The translations under genes were made by a program, and so were the position numbers. Under the pieces are notes generated by a model. The model made no database searches. It was not told the origin of the DNA and saw nothing but the letters and a program-made list of their open reading frames with translations. Below are positions 1 through 10,574 of a stretch of DNA of 64,000 nt, piece by piece (the first letter of the stretch is position 1; each line of letters starts with the position of its first letter). The DNA comes from Acidobacteria bacterium Ga0077534 (GTDB lineage: Bacteria; Acidobacteriota; Blastocatellia; Pyrinomonadales; Pyrinomonadaceae). The DNA lies in assembly GCA_001464455.1 (NCBI GenBank), contig LNEI01000016.1, positions 124,001 to 188,000 of the forward strand, read 5' to 3'.

Positions 1-1586
1 CGTGCCTGGGCGGCTTTTACTACGCCGAAGGTGTACTTCTGGCCGGGTACGGGAAGGTCGATCGCGTCGTCCGATGTTATTTGCAGAAATACGCCGTTGT
101 TGGCCCCGCCCTTGTATGCCTGGCCGGTTGAGTGAAGAAAACGCGGGCCGAAGCCGAGACAGGTAGCTGCACCCGTACGGTTTAGGATCGATATGCGGAT
201 CACGGAAAGTTGTTTCTCCGTTTCCTCATTCATTTCAACGTACCCGAGCAATCCGAAATAGTCACCTGTTTTGATATTTTCGACGTGAGCATTGAGCAGG
301 TTAGCGAGTGACACCTCGCCGACTGCTGAAAGGAGTTCCGCCGCGTATTTCTCGCCGGTAAAGAACGACACGCCGTCTTCTGAATAGAACGATTTCTCCT
401 CGGGCAGTGAACCCGTTCGTTCGTATTCGTCGGTTATTTTGCGGGCCTCGATCTTGGCAGACTCGACGTCGGGCTGGTCGAAAGGGTTGATGCCCATGAC
501 CGCTCCGGCGACGGCGGTAGCAAATTCCCAGCGGAAAAATTCCTGACCGAGATCGCCGATAGAATTCAGCTCGATCCGCACGGCCGGGTGCCCGGCTGCG
601 GTCACCGAGTCGTATTGCTCGTCAAGGCCACTGTTTCCCGCGACGGAGACAAATGCGAATATGCGATCGTCGCCGTATTTATCAGCGGGCAGAGCCGGCT
701 CGCGGTCGACTGGGATGATCGCAACGCCATTTTTACCGGTCGATTCGGCGACGAGCTGTTCGAGCCAAGCCCCTACATCGCGGATCTCGGCGGTCGTGAA
801 TATCGTCAGCTTATCGCGGCCGCTTGCGTGACAGGCACCAAGGATCAGGCCGAGGTGGGCGGCGTCGTTCGCTGCCGGATCTTCGTTGCGGCACGCGTCG
901 ACCATTTTCGCGGCGCTTTGCAGAAAGGCTTCAACATCGATGCCCATCGCCGCGGCGGCGGTCATTCCAAATGCCGAAAGTGCCGAAAAGCGGCCGCCGA
1001 TCTCGGGTTTGCCGTAGATGATGTGGCGAAATCCGTCGGCTTTGGCGACCTGCTCCATCCTGGAGCCAGGATCGGTGATCGCGATGAACTGCCGGCCGGC
1101 ATTTTCGCCGCCCACTTTTTGCGAAAGCCGATCGAAGAAATACTGCTTGAAGCAGTTGGGTTCAAGTGTTGAGCCGGACTTGCTTGCGACGATGAAGAGC
1201 GTCTTTTCGAGGTCGAGTTTGTCTTCGACGGCCTTGACCTGAGCAGGAACGGTCGAGTCGAGGATGTGAAAATTCGGTTTGCCGAATGTCATCGCCAAAA
1301 CCTCTGGACACAGCGACGATCCGCCCATTCCCATTAGCAGAACATCCGTAAAGCCAGCCGAAGCTATATCAGCTTGCAAGTCGCGATAGCTTTCGACGAG
1401 CGCAAGTTGTTCCTCGACGACGTGTAGCCATCCGAGCCATTGCGCCTCGTCGGCGTTGGTCCAGACCGAAGCGTCCTTTGCCCAAAGTCTCGACACTTTG
1501 CCCTCGGACCGCCAATCGTCGATCTTGGCTTTTACGGAATCCCCGATCGCCGTAGGAAGATGGTATTCGAACGTGTTTATACTCAT
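1..1586 (-). CDS. pgi: glucose-6-phosphate isomerase, partial (runs off left edge); resembles the Pgi part of transaldolase/Pgi proteins
   Basis: Manual reverse-strand translation from ATG at 1586 (MSINTFEYHLPTAIGDSVKAKIDDW...) stays open to position 1. Contains VLLMGMGGSSLCPEVL, SKSGSTLEPN and LGFGPRFLHSTGQAYKGG. An in-frame TGA lies immediately upstream of the ATG. Absent from the ORF track because it is truncated. Confidence 0.85.
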   Translation of the reverse strand, partial: MSINTFEYHLPTAIGDSVKAKIDDWRSEGKVSRLWAKDASVWTNADEAQWLGWLHVVEEQLALVESYRDLQADIASAGFTDVLLMGMGGSSLCPEVLAMTFGKPNFHILDSTVPAQVKAVEDKLDLEKTLFIVASKSGSTLEPNCFKQYFFDRLSQKVGGENAGRQFIAITDPGSRMEQVAKADGFRHIIYGKPEIGGRFSALSAFGMTAAAAMGIDVEAFLQSAAKMVDACRNEDPAANDAAHLGLILGACHASGRDKLTIFTTAEIRDVGAWLEQLVAESTGKNGVAIIPVDREPALPADKYGDDRIFAFVSVAGNSGLDEQYDSVTAAGHPAVRIELNSIGDLGQEFFRWEFATAVAGAVMGINPFDQPDVESAKIEARKITDEYERTGSLPEEKSFYSEDGVSFFTGEKYAAELLSAVGEVSLANLLNAHVENIKTGDYFGLLGYVEMNEETEKQLSVIRISILNRTGAATCLGFGPRFLHSTGQAYKGGANNGVFLQITSDDAIDLPVPGQKYTFGVVKAAQA

Positions 1587-2103
1587 TCAACAATTCTCAC
1601 GCAAACCGAAATGCAAATCAATGGGTGGGACGCAGCAACAGGCGGCAACTGAGATAAGTCTATTAAATCCAATGAAATACCGAAATCATTACGCCCTTCG
1701 TCCCAGAAGTGTCCCACGGGTGTCCCACGCCTTTCGTGGGACAAATAACTTCTGTGATATGAACAGTTTACCGCCGTAAATCGGCTGAAAATCATGACTT
1801 TTCAAAAACTTTTTCTAGCCATTGTTTCACAGATCCAAAATCGCCTTTTTGACCCTCCATCAAACCTGCTACCACGCTAGTTGTCATTTACGCCGATTAT
1901 CATCAAGGCGAATGTGCAACGCGGTTGCAAGGATAGCACAAACTTCAGGATAAGTCAAGCGAAAATGTGCCTCAGGGAAAACTGCCTCGTGGGCAAGATG
2001 GAGTCCACGCAGAGTTCACTGAGAAGACGCAGATTCCGCGGAGACGGGCCGTGTTCGGGGGGGTAAGAGGAAACCCGTGAGCATTTCTGTTAAAATCCGG
2101 GTC

Positions 2104-3003
2104 ATGAGATATGCAAGCTTGATCGCGGGTTTAGTGTTGGTTTTGTCCGTTCATGTTTCTGGCCAGTCGTGTGCGGATAGGGCGAAAGAGGTTGCTCCGG
2201 TGATGACGAACGCGGTCGGGTTCGAGCATTCGAAGAATCTCGAGATCGCGGCGCGGAATTATGTCGCGGAGTCCACCGCCGATAATCTGATCTGGTATGC
2301 GCGGCGAAAGGGTTATCTTGGCAAATACAAGGACGCGATCGATTCGCTGACGATCGGGATGACCAAGTTTCCGAATGACGCACGGCTCTACCGCCATCGT
2401 GGGCATCGGTATCTGACACTTCGATGTTTTGACGATGCGATCAAAGACTTTGAAAAAGCCGCGAAGTTGGTGAAAGGAAAACCCGATGAGATCGAACCGG
2501 ACGGTATGCCCAACCCGAGGAATATTCCGACCAGTACGCTGCAATCGAACATCTGGTACCACCTCGGACTCGCTTACTACGTGAAAGGCAATTTTAAGAA
2601 AGCCATCGATGCCTACAAAGAGGCGATGAAGGTCTCGAAGAATAATGACATGCTGGCTGCGACGACGCACTGGTACTATATGACGCTGCGGCGAAGTCAG
2701 AAGCCGGTCGACGCGGGACGGCTGCTCGAACCGATCAATGGCGATTTTGAGGTGATCGAGAATGAAGATTATCTAAAACTCCTCCGCCTCTATCGCGGCG
2801 AAGTTAAGCCTGAGATGCTGGTCGAGGCTCTAGGAGAGCAAGCAGAAACGCTCGGTAACGCATCGCTCGGATACGGCCTCGGAGCGTGGTATCTCTACAA
2901 CGGCGACAGCGTTCGGGCGAAGAATATTTTCCGCAAGATCACAAGCGGAAACCAATGGGCCAGCTTCGGCTACATCGCGGCCGAGGCTGAGCTGAATCGA
3001 TAG
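2104..3003 (+). CDS. secreted TPR-repeat protein
   Basis: ORF 2077..3003; likely start MRYASLIAGLVLVLSVHVSGQS (signal peptide). TPR-like helices (YKDAIDSLTIGMTKFPNDARLYRHRGHRYL; GNFKKAIDAYKEAMKV). Confidence 0.7.
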   Translation: MRYASLIAGLVLVLSVHVSGQSCADRAKEVAPVMTNAVGFEHSKNLEIAARNYVAESTADNLIWYARRKGYLGKYKDAIDSLTIGMTKFPNDARLYRHRGHRYLTLRCFDDAIKDFEKAAKLVKGKPDEIEPDGMPNPRNIPTSTLQSNIWYHLGLAYYVKGNFKKAIDAYKEAMKVSKNNDMLAATTHWYYMTLRRSQKPVDAGRLLEPINGDFEVIENEDYLKLLRLYRGEVKPEMLVEALGEQAETLGNASLGYGLGAWYLYNGDSVRAKNIFRKITSGNQWASFGYIAAEAELNR

Positions 3004-3075
3004 GATTTCAATTTCAAATTCCCGAAAAGATCGATCTTGAACAAGTCGCCGGGCACCGGTAAAAAGATCTCTACT

Positions 3076-4275
3076 ATGTTAAGACTCTTAGTTTCGCTAT
3101 CTGCCGCGATCATTTTTGCGGGATCTGCTTTCAGCCAGAACGCTGCTCAGCTGCTCGCTCAGTGCTCTGCCGAATATGGCGCGGGAAGATTTTCCGAGGC
3201 GGTGTCGCGATGTACCGAGGTTTTGAAGGCCAGTCCGGGTTCGGTCGCGGCGTTGCAGATCCGAGCCGCGGCGAATGAGAAACGTGCATGGTATAGCGCA
3301 GCGATAGCGGACTATTCGACGCTGATCCGCCTGACCAATGGTTCACCGGTCTATCTATTTTTCCGGGCGGAGCTTCATCGCAAAACGATCGCTCATCAAA
3401 AAGCGATCGCGGATTACACCGACCTGGTAACGCGTGAACCTAACGGGTCTCTTGCAGCAAAGGCTTTTTTCGGGCGCGGCCTCTCGAACGACCAGATCGG
3501 CCGGAAAGATCAGGCTCAGGATGATTATCGAAGGGCAGTAGGACTTGATCCGCAGTTGAGCGAGGCTCGGGCAAAGATCGTCTACCCGTTTGGCGATATG
3601 ACCATTACCGAGGCGGCGGATAACATCATACCCGGCATACCGCCATCGGCAACGCCGTCAACGCGAGCCTCACAGCCAAAAGTCGTGCCGATGCCAGCTC
3701 CGGCTACCCGGAATCGGCCAGTAACACCGCTGCCGCTAACCGTCGCTAAGACGCCGCCGGCTAAGAAATTGCTACCCGAACGGCAGCCGACGAAGCCCGA
3801 AGATGAGCGGTTCGAACAGGTCGTAACGTGGCGGGAGAGACGCGTGAAACCAACTCCTGACGATATCGTTTGGGCGTCAGCGTATATTTTTCAACAAGTA
3901 AATTACTGGAAGAATCGAGACACGGGCGATGCGCAGACCGCCGAGGCTATCGGCCGCCTATATAGCGAACATAGCCGAGTTCGGCTTGCTCTTTCCGATT
4001 TCAAGGGTGCAGTTGCAGACCTGACGACATGTCTGCAGTACGCTCCGGGGAATTTGTACTGTATGGTCTATCGCGTTTACGCAAACCTAAACGCTCGAAA
4101 CGATGCGGCGGCGCTAGCGGAGGCGAACAGGATCGTCGAATTGGAGCCGAAATGGCCGTTCGGTTTCATGGCACGGGCGAAGGTCCATTGCCTGATGGGC
4201 AACAAGTTGCTGGCGGCAGCCGACGAGAAAAGATCGCTTTCGTTCGGCGGAGCCGTCGCTGAACCCTGCAAGTAA
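3076..4275 (+). CDS. secreted TPR-repeat protein
   Basis: ORF 3037..4275; signal peptide MLRLLVSLSAAIIFAGSAFSQ; TPR repeats at both ends with a Pro-rich linker. Confidence 0.7.
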   Translation: MLRLLVSLSAAIIFAGSAFSQNAAQLLAQCSAEYGAGRFSEAVSRCTEVLKASPGSVAALQIRAAANEKRAWYSAAIADYSTLIRLTNGSPVYLFFRAELHRKTIAHQKAIADYTDLVTREPNGSLAAKAFFGRGLSNDQIGRKDQAQDDYRRAVGLDPQLSEARAKIVYPFGDMTITEAADNIIPGIPPSATPSTRASQPKVVPMPAPATRNRPVTPLPLTVAKTPPAKKLLPERQPTKPEDERFEQVVTWRERRVKPTPDDIVWASAYIFQQVNYWKNRDTGDAQTAEAIGRLYSEHSRVRLALSDFKGAVADLTTCLQYAPGNLYCMVYRVYANLNARNDAAALAEANRIVELEPKWPFGFMARAKVHCLMGNKLLAAADEKRSLSFGGAVAEPCK

Positions 4276-4313
4276 GCCGAGGCTGAGTTTTCACGGTAGA
4301 GCCAGCGAGACGG

Positions 4314-6692
4314 TTATTGCTGTTTGACATCCACTTTGTCAGTAATTATCCATTTTTGAGGATCGATCTCGACCTTGCTTGGCTTACGGGGCAGCTTGAT
4401 CTGAAACGCCGTTTTCGGCCCGAAAGCGGCGATCGAACCGTTTGCGACCGCATCTCCGCCAAAACCGAACGAGATTGGTACCGGCATGAACCATTTATCG
4501 TCGACCCCTTCCTGAAATACATTCCCTGCGATCATAACCGATCCATCGGGATTGTTCGTGAACGAATACTCGACCCGATAGGACGGCATTTCCGTGCCCT
4601 GTACCCATTGCCTGAAAAACCAGTCGAGATTTTTCATCTGATACTTTTGCCCTATCGGCGAGCGGGCAAAGTATTCGCCCGCGACCTGTCGAAAATCGTC
4701 GGTCGACGCCGACTTGTTGCGGTAACGGTCGGTAAAGTCCCGCATCATTGCCTTGAACGCCTTGTCATCGCCGGTGGCCGGATCGCTCAGTAGGTAATGG
4801 ACCATTCTGAGGACCAGCGCACCCTTGCTGTAAATGAGAGCCTGATAAGCACCGATGGTCTTGGTCGTCGAAACTCTGTGCCCCAGAACCAGCGGCCCGA
4901 CGTCATTGAGCCTTCCGGTTCCAACACCGGTGATCGTTCGCGGCGGTTGCTTCAGCGAACTACGCATCTCGTCGAGCAGCTCACGGCCGGAACCCTTTCC
5001 GTCTCGCAGAGACGTGTACATCAGGCCCGAGTATTCGGCAAACCCCTCGCTCAGCCATTGATCGCGGTACGATCGCCACGAAACGATATTTCCCCACCAC
5101 TGATGAGCAGTTTCGTGCGAGATGAATGCAAAGGTATATTTGCTGCTCCGGTCCGTCGGCGGGATCATGAGCATCGAGGGAAACCCCTGTCCGAAACCGT
5201 ATGGGTGAAATGTCGCACTATAGCTGTCGTACGGATACGCTCCGAACAGCGCATTAAAATACCGGACGCTATTGTTAAGCTCGGCGAGGATAAAGTCCTC
5301 TTTGATCGCCGCGACTGCACCTGAGATCGAGTTGAACTCCAACGGTATCGCCTTGTCGGAATTTTCGAATTTGACCGTCTCGGAATGTCGCTGCCAGGGG
5401 CCGAGGGCGAACGTTATAAGCGCGACAGGGTGCGACATCGAGTATTTTGTCTGTCGAACATTCTTGTCCTCAGGAAAGTCCGTTTCAGCGGTCCGGACGC
5501 CGATGCTTGCTACCTTAAGGTTTTTAGGGTGCAGATAAGTCAGTGAATAGGTAGAGCGGTCTAGATAGCCGTGACGCGGGTACCAGGCTTGATTACTTCG
5601 CGGGTATGAAGTGCCGTTGATGCCTTCGCCCTGACGCAGGAAATCGCCTTCGGCATCTATCTCAAGTTCGAGTGACTGGCCCTTGGCGGCTGGCTTTGGT
5701 AGGAACACGGTAAATCCGCCTTCTCTTTCTTCCTGTACATGCTCGATGGTGGCTCCACCCAAGCGCACGGCCTGCACCCGCATCTGTTTTTTCTGACGGT
5801 CTTCGGCGGACAGCGATTCTCCGATAGAGAAAGATATCGCGGTGAGGTCATTCGACAGCGGCAGCATCCGCATGCGTGTACGGATAGACAATTTGTCCTT
5901 TGGCGAGCGGAGGTCGACGGTCATGTCGTGATGCTCGACGTCAACCTGATCGTGTGCGTCGGAGTACGCTGCCACCCCTTTGGCATAATCGTCCTCGCCG
6001 TAAAACGCCATCAAGACCTCAGGGCCATACATCCCTTCGCGATAGAGCAGTCCTCTCTCACCGCCGTTGATAGTGAAGTACAAAGTCGGCAGGCGGTAGT
6101 GAGGATCGAAAATATATTCGAGATCGTCGATCTTTCCGCCATCGAAATAGGCGTAGAAAAATCCCCGATCTTCTCGGTTTACAACGGACATCATGAGGCG
6201 CGAAGCAAGGTTTGCTCCGGTTGCCCTGAGCAAGCGGTCATTGATCTCGCCAGCAAGTTTTACGGCTTGCGGCGGAGCCTGGCCCTTTTGTATCTGCGAC
6301 CCGATCAATGCGGCGGTGTCGTCAGTAAAGCGCAGCGTCGCCGTCGAAAAATCTGTGGTGACCGAATCGGCTTTGATCAGTCGCCGCAGGTTTGCCCGCT
6401 CGAAATCACTCGGCGGCACCTCGGCTTTCATAGTTCCATTGCCGACAAAGATGGCTCCGGTTATCTTGCCGTCGATGGGCGCCGCCAGATGAAACGTGCC
6501 GTTAAAGGTCATTACGACGCGGTCACGCTTGATCGTGAGATCGGACACAGTGACGGTATCGCCGCCCAGTTCGAAGGCCTTTAGCTTGTTGTAGAGTGCT
6601 AGCCCGGATGACTGAGCGTGGGTGAGCGACGAAGCAAGGATAATGAAAAAGATCGCGGCAAGTGAGCGGACGAAAACTGCGGAAGAAAACAT
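4314..6692 (-). CDS. M1 family metallopeptidase (aminopeptidase N-like), secreted
   Basis: 792 aa; HETAHQWWGN zinc motif with downstream E (LSEGFAEYSGL); signal peptide. Confidence 0.88.
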   Translation of the reverse strand: MFSSAVFVRSLAAIFFIILASSLTHAQSSGLALYNKLKAFELGGDTVTVSDLTIKRDRVVMTFNGTFHLAAPIDGKITGAIFVGNGTMKAEVPPSDFERANLRRLIKADSVTTDFSTATLRFTDDTAALIGSQIQKGQAPPQAVKLAGEINDRLLRATGANLASRLMMSVVNREDRGFFYAYFDGGKIDDLEYIFDPHYRLPTLYFTINGGERGLLYREGMYGPEVLMAFYGEDDYAKGVAAYSDAHDQVDVEHHDMTVDLRSPKDKLSIRTRMRMLPLSNDLTAISFSIGESLSAEDRQKKQMRVQAVRLGGATIEHVQEEREGGFTVFLPKPAAKGQSLELEIDAEGDFLRQGEGINGTSYPRSNQAWYPRHGYLDRSTYSLTYLHPKNLKVASIGVRTAETDFPEDKNVRQTKYSMSHPVALITFALGPWQRHSETVKFENSDKAIPLEFNSISGAVAAIKEDFILAELNNSVRYFNALFGAYPYDSYSATFHPYGFGQGFPSMLMIPPTDRSSKYTFAFISHETAHQWWGNIVSWRSYRDQWLSEGFAEYSGLMYTSLRDGKGSGRELLDEMRSSLKQPPRTITGVGTGRLNDVGPLVLGHRVSTTKTIGAYQALIYSKGALVLRMVHYLLSDPATGDDKAFKAMMRDFTDRYRNKSASTDDFRQVAGEYFARSPIGQKYQMKNLDWFFRQWVQGTEMPSYRVEYSFTNNPDGSVMIAGNVFQEGVDDKWFMPVPISFGFGGDAVANGSIAAFGPKTAFQIKLPRKPSKVEIDPQKWIITDKVDVKQQ

Positions 6693-6827
6693 TTCGTATA
6701 ACCTCTTTTGCTAAATGTTACTACAGACGAAAGCCGCGAAGCTATTGTTTTTTCTAAGGATCCGCAAGCGAGTCGGCTTTCGCTAAAACTTGGTTCGATG
6801 GTAACCTGACCTCCGAGGCTTATTAAC

Positions 6828-8411
6828 ATGAAAAAGTTCTTCAGATCCGTACTCGTCGCGGTGTCTTTAGCGGCTACGATTGCTGCTCAGCACGCTGATC
6901 ACAAAGCACCCGAAACGTCACCTGCTGCAAAGCCCATCGAACTCGTAAAGACCGATGCGATCAGCCATCGGAAGGTGGCGACGTCGAATAAGCAGGCACA
7001 GGCCTTTTTTGACCAGGGATTGACGCTGTATTACGCGTTCAATGACGGTGATGCTGTTCGGTCATTTCGGCGGGCGGCGGAGCTTGATCCGAAGCTGGCG
7101 ATGGCCCATTGGGGAATTGCTCTCGCGGCGTATCCGCGTGGGACGGGCGGCGGAAATCCTGGCGATGCGAAACGAATGAAAGAGGCACGCGATGCCTTAA
7201 AGATGGCGATGTCGCTGCCTGCTCCGCCATCAGATCGGGTCTACATCGAGGCGCTCGCAAAACTGCTGCCCGACGAAGCCGGTTACAACAGAAAGAACGC
7301 CGAGGATGCCTATCGCGAGGCGATGAAGCCGATCTACGAGGCTTCGCCGCGGGATGCGGACGCTGCCGCTCTTTATGCGCTGAGCATATTTTACTCGGCC
7401 GGGTATTCGAACTGGACTCGGGATGGCGAGCCGGTCGGACGATGGCCCGAGATGCTGGCCGTGATCGAGGCCGGACTGAAGATTCATCCGAAACACGTCG
7501 GCCTGACGCACACATATATTCACGGAGTCGAAGAATCGTGGCAGCCTGAGCGGGCGTTGGCGGCGGCCGATACCCTTCGCGGGCAAAAGATATTTATTCC
7601 GTCGTTTGGCCATCTTGTTCACATGCCCGCACATATCTATGTGCGAACGGGGAATTTCCAAAAGTCGGTCGAATCCAATGAAGAAACGGCCACGATGCCG
7701 ACCGACACTCTGTCGGAGGAATTCAAGATCTGGCATTACAATCATGTGCTGAATTTCCTGCTGTTTTCGTACGCGATGCAGGGGAATTCCAAGATGGTGT
7801 CGAACACGCTCGACAGGAAGTTTGGGTTTTATACCCCTCGATACTCTGACCAGCGGCCGCGGTATTGGGTCAGGTTCAAGCGTTGGAATGACATTTTAAC
7901 GGCTCCCGCTCCACCGGACGACAGTCGTCCCGAGACAAAAAGGGCCTGGACGTGGGCACGAGCCATGGCTTTGGCTGCGACCGGCGATGTTGCGAAAGCC
8001 GAGGCCGAAAGGTCGAAAGATCGAACCGACCCGAATCCATTGCGAAAAATAGATGACGCACGTATCGACGCGGCGATAGCTCGTAGCAAGGGCGAGAAGG
8101 CGAAGGAGATCGATCATTTAATGGATGCGGTCGATGCCGAAGACACCCTGCCATATTCCGAACCCCCGCTGTCGATCTCGCCCGTTAGGGAAAACCTCGG
8201 CGGGGCGTTGCTCAGAAATGGGGAGTACGTTCAAGCTGAAAAGGCGTTTCGCGAAGACCTTCGCCGAAATCCGGGTAGCGGACGTTCGCTGTTTGGCCTC
8301 GCGACCGCTCTTGAGAAACAAGGCAGGACTGCGGAAGCGGAGAAGGTGCGAAAACAGTTTGTCGAAGCGTGGAAATATGCTGACATCAAACTTACGATCG
8401 AGGATCTTTGA
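6828..8411 (+). CDS. TPR-repeat protein, secreted
   Basis: 527 aa; signal peptide; FFDQGLTLYYAFNDGDAVRSFRRAAELDPKLAMAHWGIALA and C-terminal TPR. Confidence 0.75.
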   Translation: MKKFFRSVLVAVSLAATIAAQHADHKAPETSPAAKPIELVKTDAISHRKVATSNKQAQAFFDQGLTLYYAFNDGDAVRSFRRAAELDPKLAMAHWGIALAAYPRGTGGGNPGDAKRMKEARDALKMAMSLPAPPSDRVYIEALAKLLPDEAGYNRKNAEDAYREAMKPIYEASPRDADAAALYALSIFYSAGYSNWTRDGEPVGRWPEMLAVIEAGLKIHPKHVGLTHTYIHGVEESWQPERALAAADTLRGQKIFIPSFGHLVHMPAHIYVRTGNFQKSVESNEETATMPTDTLSEEFKIWHYNHVLNFLLFSYAMQGNSKMVSNTLDRKFGFYTPRYSDQRPRYWVRFKRWNDILTAPAPPDDSRPETKRAWTWARAMALAATGDVAKAEAERSKDRTDPNPLRKIDDARIDAAIARSKGEKAKEIDHLMDAVDAEDTLPYSEPPLSISPVRENLGGALLRNGEYVQAEKAFREDLRRNPGSGRSLFGLATALEKQGRTAEAEKVRKQFVEAWKYADIKLTIEDL

Positions 8412-8453
8412 TCTTGGTGGTGGGGTCAGTAATTCTTTAGTTTAATAACGCTT

Positions 8454-9029
8454 ATGATCAGATCTCGCATTTTAAGATCACTGGGAATATTCGCGGTCGC
8501 TTTCGTCGTTTCTACCTCTGTCTACGGGCAGGTTATGAACGCTGTCGAACTCGCTTCGCATGCCCGGGCGGCGGCACGTTCGTTATCGGACAACGGCGAA
8601 TATGAAGCGGCATTAAAGCTGCTAAATTCACTCGAGGCCGGTAGATATGAAGTCGGTGACGCCGCGATGCAGACGGCGGCGGCTAAGATACAGGGCGTAC
8701 TTACCGACAAGGGGCGTATCCTTATAAAACTCGGCCGATACACCGATGCGGATGCCGAGTTTTACCGGGCATTTGACGCAAACCTAGCTCTAGCAGAAAA
8801 AGATCTCAAGTATGTGCAGCAAAACGGCACGGGTGAAACGCCTGCCGCAGGCACGCGGTTGTGGGACGCATTTGTCTCCGCCTCAGGATCGGTGACCCGG
8901 GCCAAGGCCGTCATCGACCTCCGCGACGCTACGTTCATATTGTCGGGAGTCGCGCCAAAGCCCTTCGACGCCGCGAGAGTGGCAAAGTACGAGTCGTTGA
9001 AAAAGGGCGTGGCGAGGTTTATGCCGTGA
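8454..9029 (+). CDS. hypothetical secreted protein, possibly TPR-like
   Basis: 191 aa ORF with signal peptide; helical repeats (NGEYEAALKLLNSL; GRYTDADAEFYRAFDANLAL). Confidence 0.55.
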   Translation: MIRSRILRSLGIFAVAFVVSTSVYGQVMNAVELASHARAAARSLSDNGEYEAALKLLNSLEAGRYEVGDAAMQTAAAKIQGVLTDKGRILIKLGRYTDADAEFYRAFDANLALAEKDLKYVQQNGTGETPAAGTRLWDAFVSASGSVTRAKAVIDLRDATFILSGVAPKPFDAARVAKYESLKKGVARFMP

Positions 9030-9063
9030 TCGAAACGTTTAAGAGACGTGAATTTAAAAAAAG

Positions 9064-10377
9064 GTGAGAAATATGAATCCAGCCGAGCAGAGATCTGAGT
9101 TGAAAAGCGCTATCGAGAAGCACAAAGAATTTCTTTTTCCCGCAGTCACCAATTACTATCAGCAACCGATCGAACTCGTTCGAGGCGAGGGTGAGAAGGT
9201 TTGGGATCACGAGGGCAACGAGTATCTCGACTGCTTCGGCGGGGTGCTGACCGTTTCGCTTGGCCACGCAAATCCGCGAATAAACAAGGCTTGGATCGAT
9301 CAGGTCAACGCGATCGCTCACACATCGACGCTTTACGCCAACGGGCCGCAGAGCGATCTGGCTGAAAAACTTGCTGAGATCACGCCGGGCAAGTTGAAGA
9401 AGTCGTTCTTTTCGAACAGCGGTACCGAGGCGGACGATACCGCGATCCTGGCCGCGAAACTTGCGACGGGGAATCAAGAGATCATCGTATTGCGGCATAG
9501 CTACGCGGGACGTTCGGCGACAGCTCTGTCGTCAGTCGGGCATAAGACCTGGCGGCCGATCGCTTCGCAGGTTCCGGGCATAGTTCACGCTCCGGCGCCC
9601 TACTGCTACCGATGTCCGCTTAAGCTCGAATATCCGACGTGCGGGGTCGCCTGCGCGGATGATGTCGAGGACATCATCAATACGACGACGACCGGAAACA
9701 TTGCGGCGTTCATGGCCGAAACGATCCTCGGCGTTGGCGGGTTTATTATTCCGCCGCCCGAGTATTTTTCACGCGTTGCCGAGATCGCAAGGCGTCACGG
9801 CGGCCTGTTCATCTCCGACGAGGTCCAAGCCGCGTGGGGCCGAACGGGCGACAAATGGTTCGGCATTGAGCATTGGGGTGTCGAACCGGACATCATCACC
9901 TCGGCAAAAGGCATGGGCAACGGCGTGCCGATCGGCTGGACGATCGCAACGCCCGAGGTTGCCGACGCTTTTCCCGGTCTGACCTTCTCAACCTTTGGCG
10001 GCAATCCCGTCTCATCCGCAGTCGGCCTCGCCGTGATCAAAGTCATCGAAGAAGACAACCTCCTATCAAACGCCCGCGTTGTCGGCGACTATCTGCTCCA
10101 GCGAATGCTCGGGCTCCAGGAAAAGCACGCCATCATCGGCGACGTCCGAGGCAAAGGCCTTATGCTCGGCATCGAACTCGTCAAAGACCGCAAAACAAAA
10201 GAGCCAAACCCAGAAGCCGTTTTACGCGTATTTGAAGAAACAAAGCGACAAGGGGTTCTGATCGGCAAAGGCGGGCTGTATGGCAACGTCATTCGCACGG
10301 GAATGATGCTAAATACGACGACGGATACGGTGGACCGGCTGGTCGATGCACTCGATAGAGGCCTGACGTCGATATGA
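9064..10377 (+). CDS. class III PLP-dependent aminotransferase, AGXT2-like (candidate beta-alanine/3-aminoisobutyrate:pyruvate transaminase)
   Basis: 437 aa; SNSGTEADDTAI, FISDEVQAAWGRTG, TSAKGMGNGVPIGW; Cys-rich YCYRCPLKLEYPTCGVAC insert typical of AGXT2-like proteins. Confidence 0.82.
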   Translation: MRNMNPAEQRSELKSAIEKHKEFLFPAVTNYYQQPIELVRGEGEKVWDHEGNEYLDCFGGVLTVSLGHANPRINKAWIDQVNAIAHTSTLYANGPQSDLAEKLAEITPGKLKKSFFSNSGTEADDTAILAAKLATGNQEIIVLRHSYAGRSATALSSVGHKTWRPIASQVPGIVHAPAPYCYRCPLKLEYPTCGVACADDVEDIINTTTTGNIAAFMAETILGVGGFIIPPPEYFSRVAEIARRHGGLFISDEVQAAWGRTGDKWFGIEHWGVEPDIITSAKGMGNGVPIGWTIATPEVADAFPGLTFSTFGGNPVSSAVGLAVIKVIEEDNLLSNARVVGDYLLQRMLGLQEKHAIIGDVRGKGLMLGIELVKDRKTKEPNPEAVLRVFEETKRQGVLIGKGGLYGNVIRTGMMLNTTTDTVDRLVDALDRGLTSI

Positions 10378-10388
10378 TTCAAGAAATG

Positions 10389-10492
10389 CACCACAGAGGC
10401 ACAGAGGGCGCTGAGAGAAATCGGCTTTGGAAATTTTTGTACAGGTGTGTTGTTGTTGAAAGAACCTCCATGTTCTCTGTGCCTCTGTGGTG
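10389..10492. repeat. intergenic inverted repeat with perfect 18-bp arms (CACCACAGAGGCACAGAG ... CTCTGTGCCTCTGTGGTG)
   Basis: Arms at 10389-10406 and 10475-10492 are exact reverse complements. Confidence 0.9.
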
Positions 10493-10574
10493 ATAAATCC
10501 TAAGACGCTATGTTCGAAGCCTTATTTGATGAGTCGATTGAGGAACTGAACCGATTGAGTGAGGCGATAATCGG

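Noticed and set aside
588-1172. 194-aa plus-strand ORF at the left edge
   Set aside because: Lies opposite the pgi frame, which reads through continuously with conserved motifs.
5739-6584. 281-aa plus-strand ORF opposite the M1 peptidase
   Set aside because: Antisense shadow of a clear metallopeptidase gene; no domain signal.
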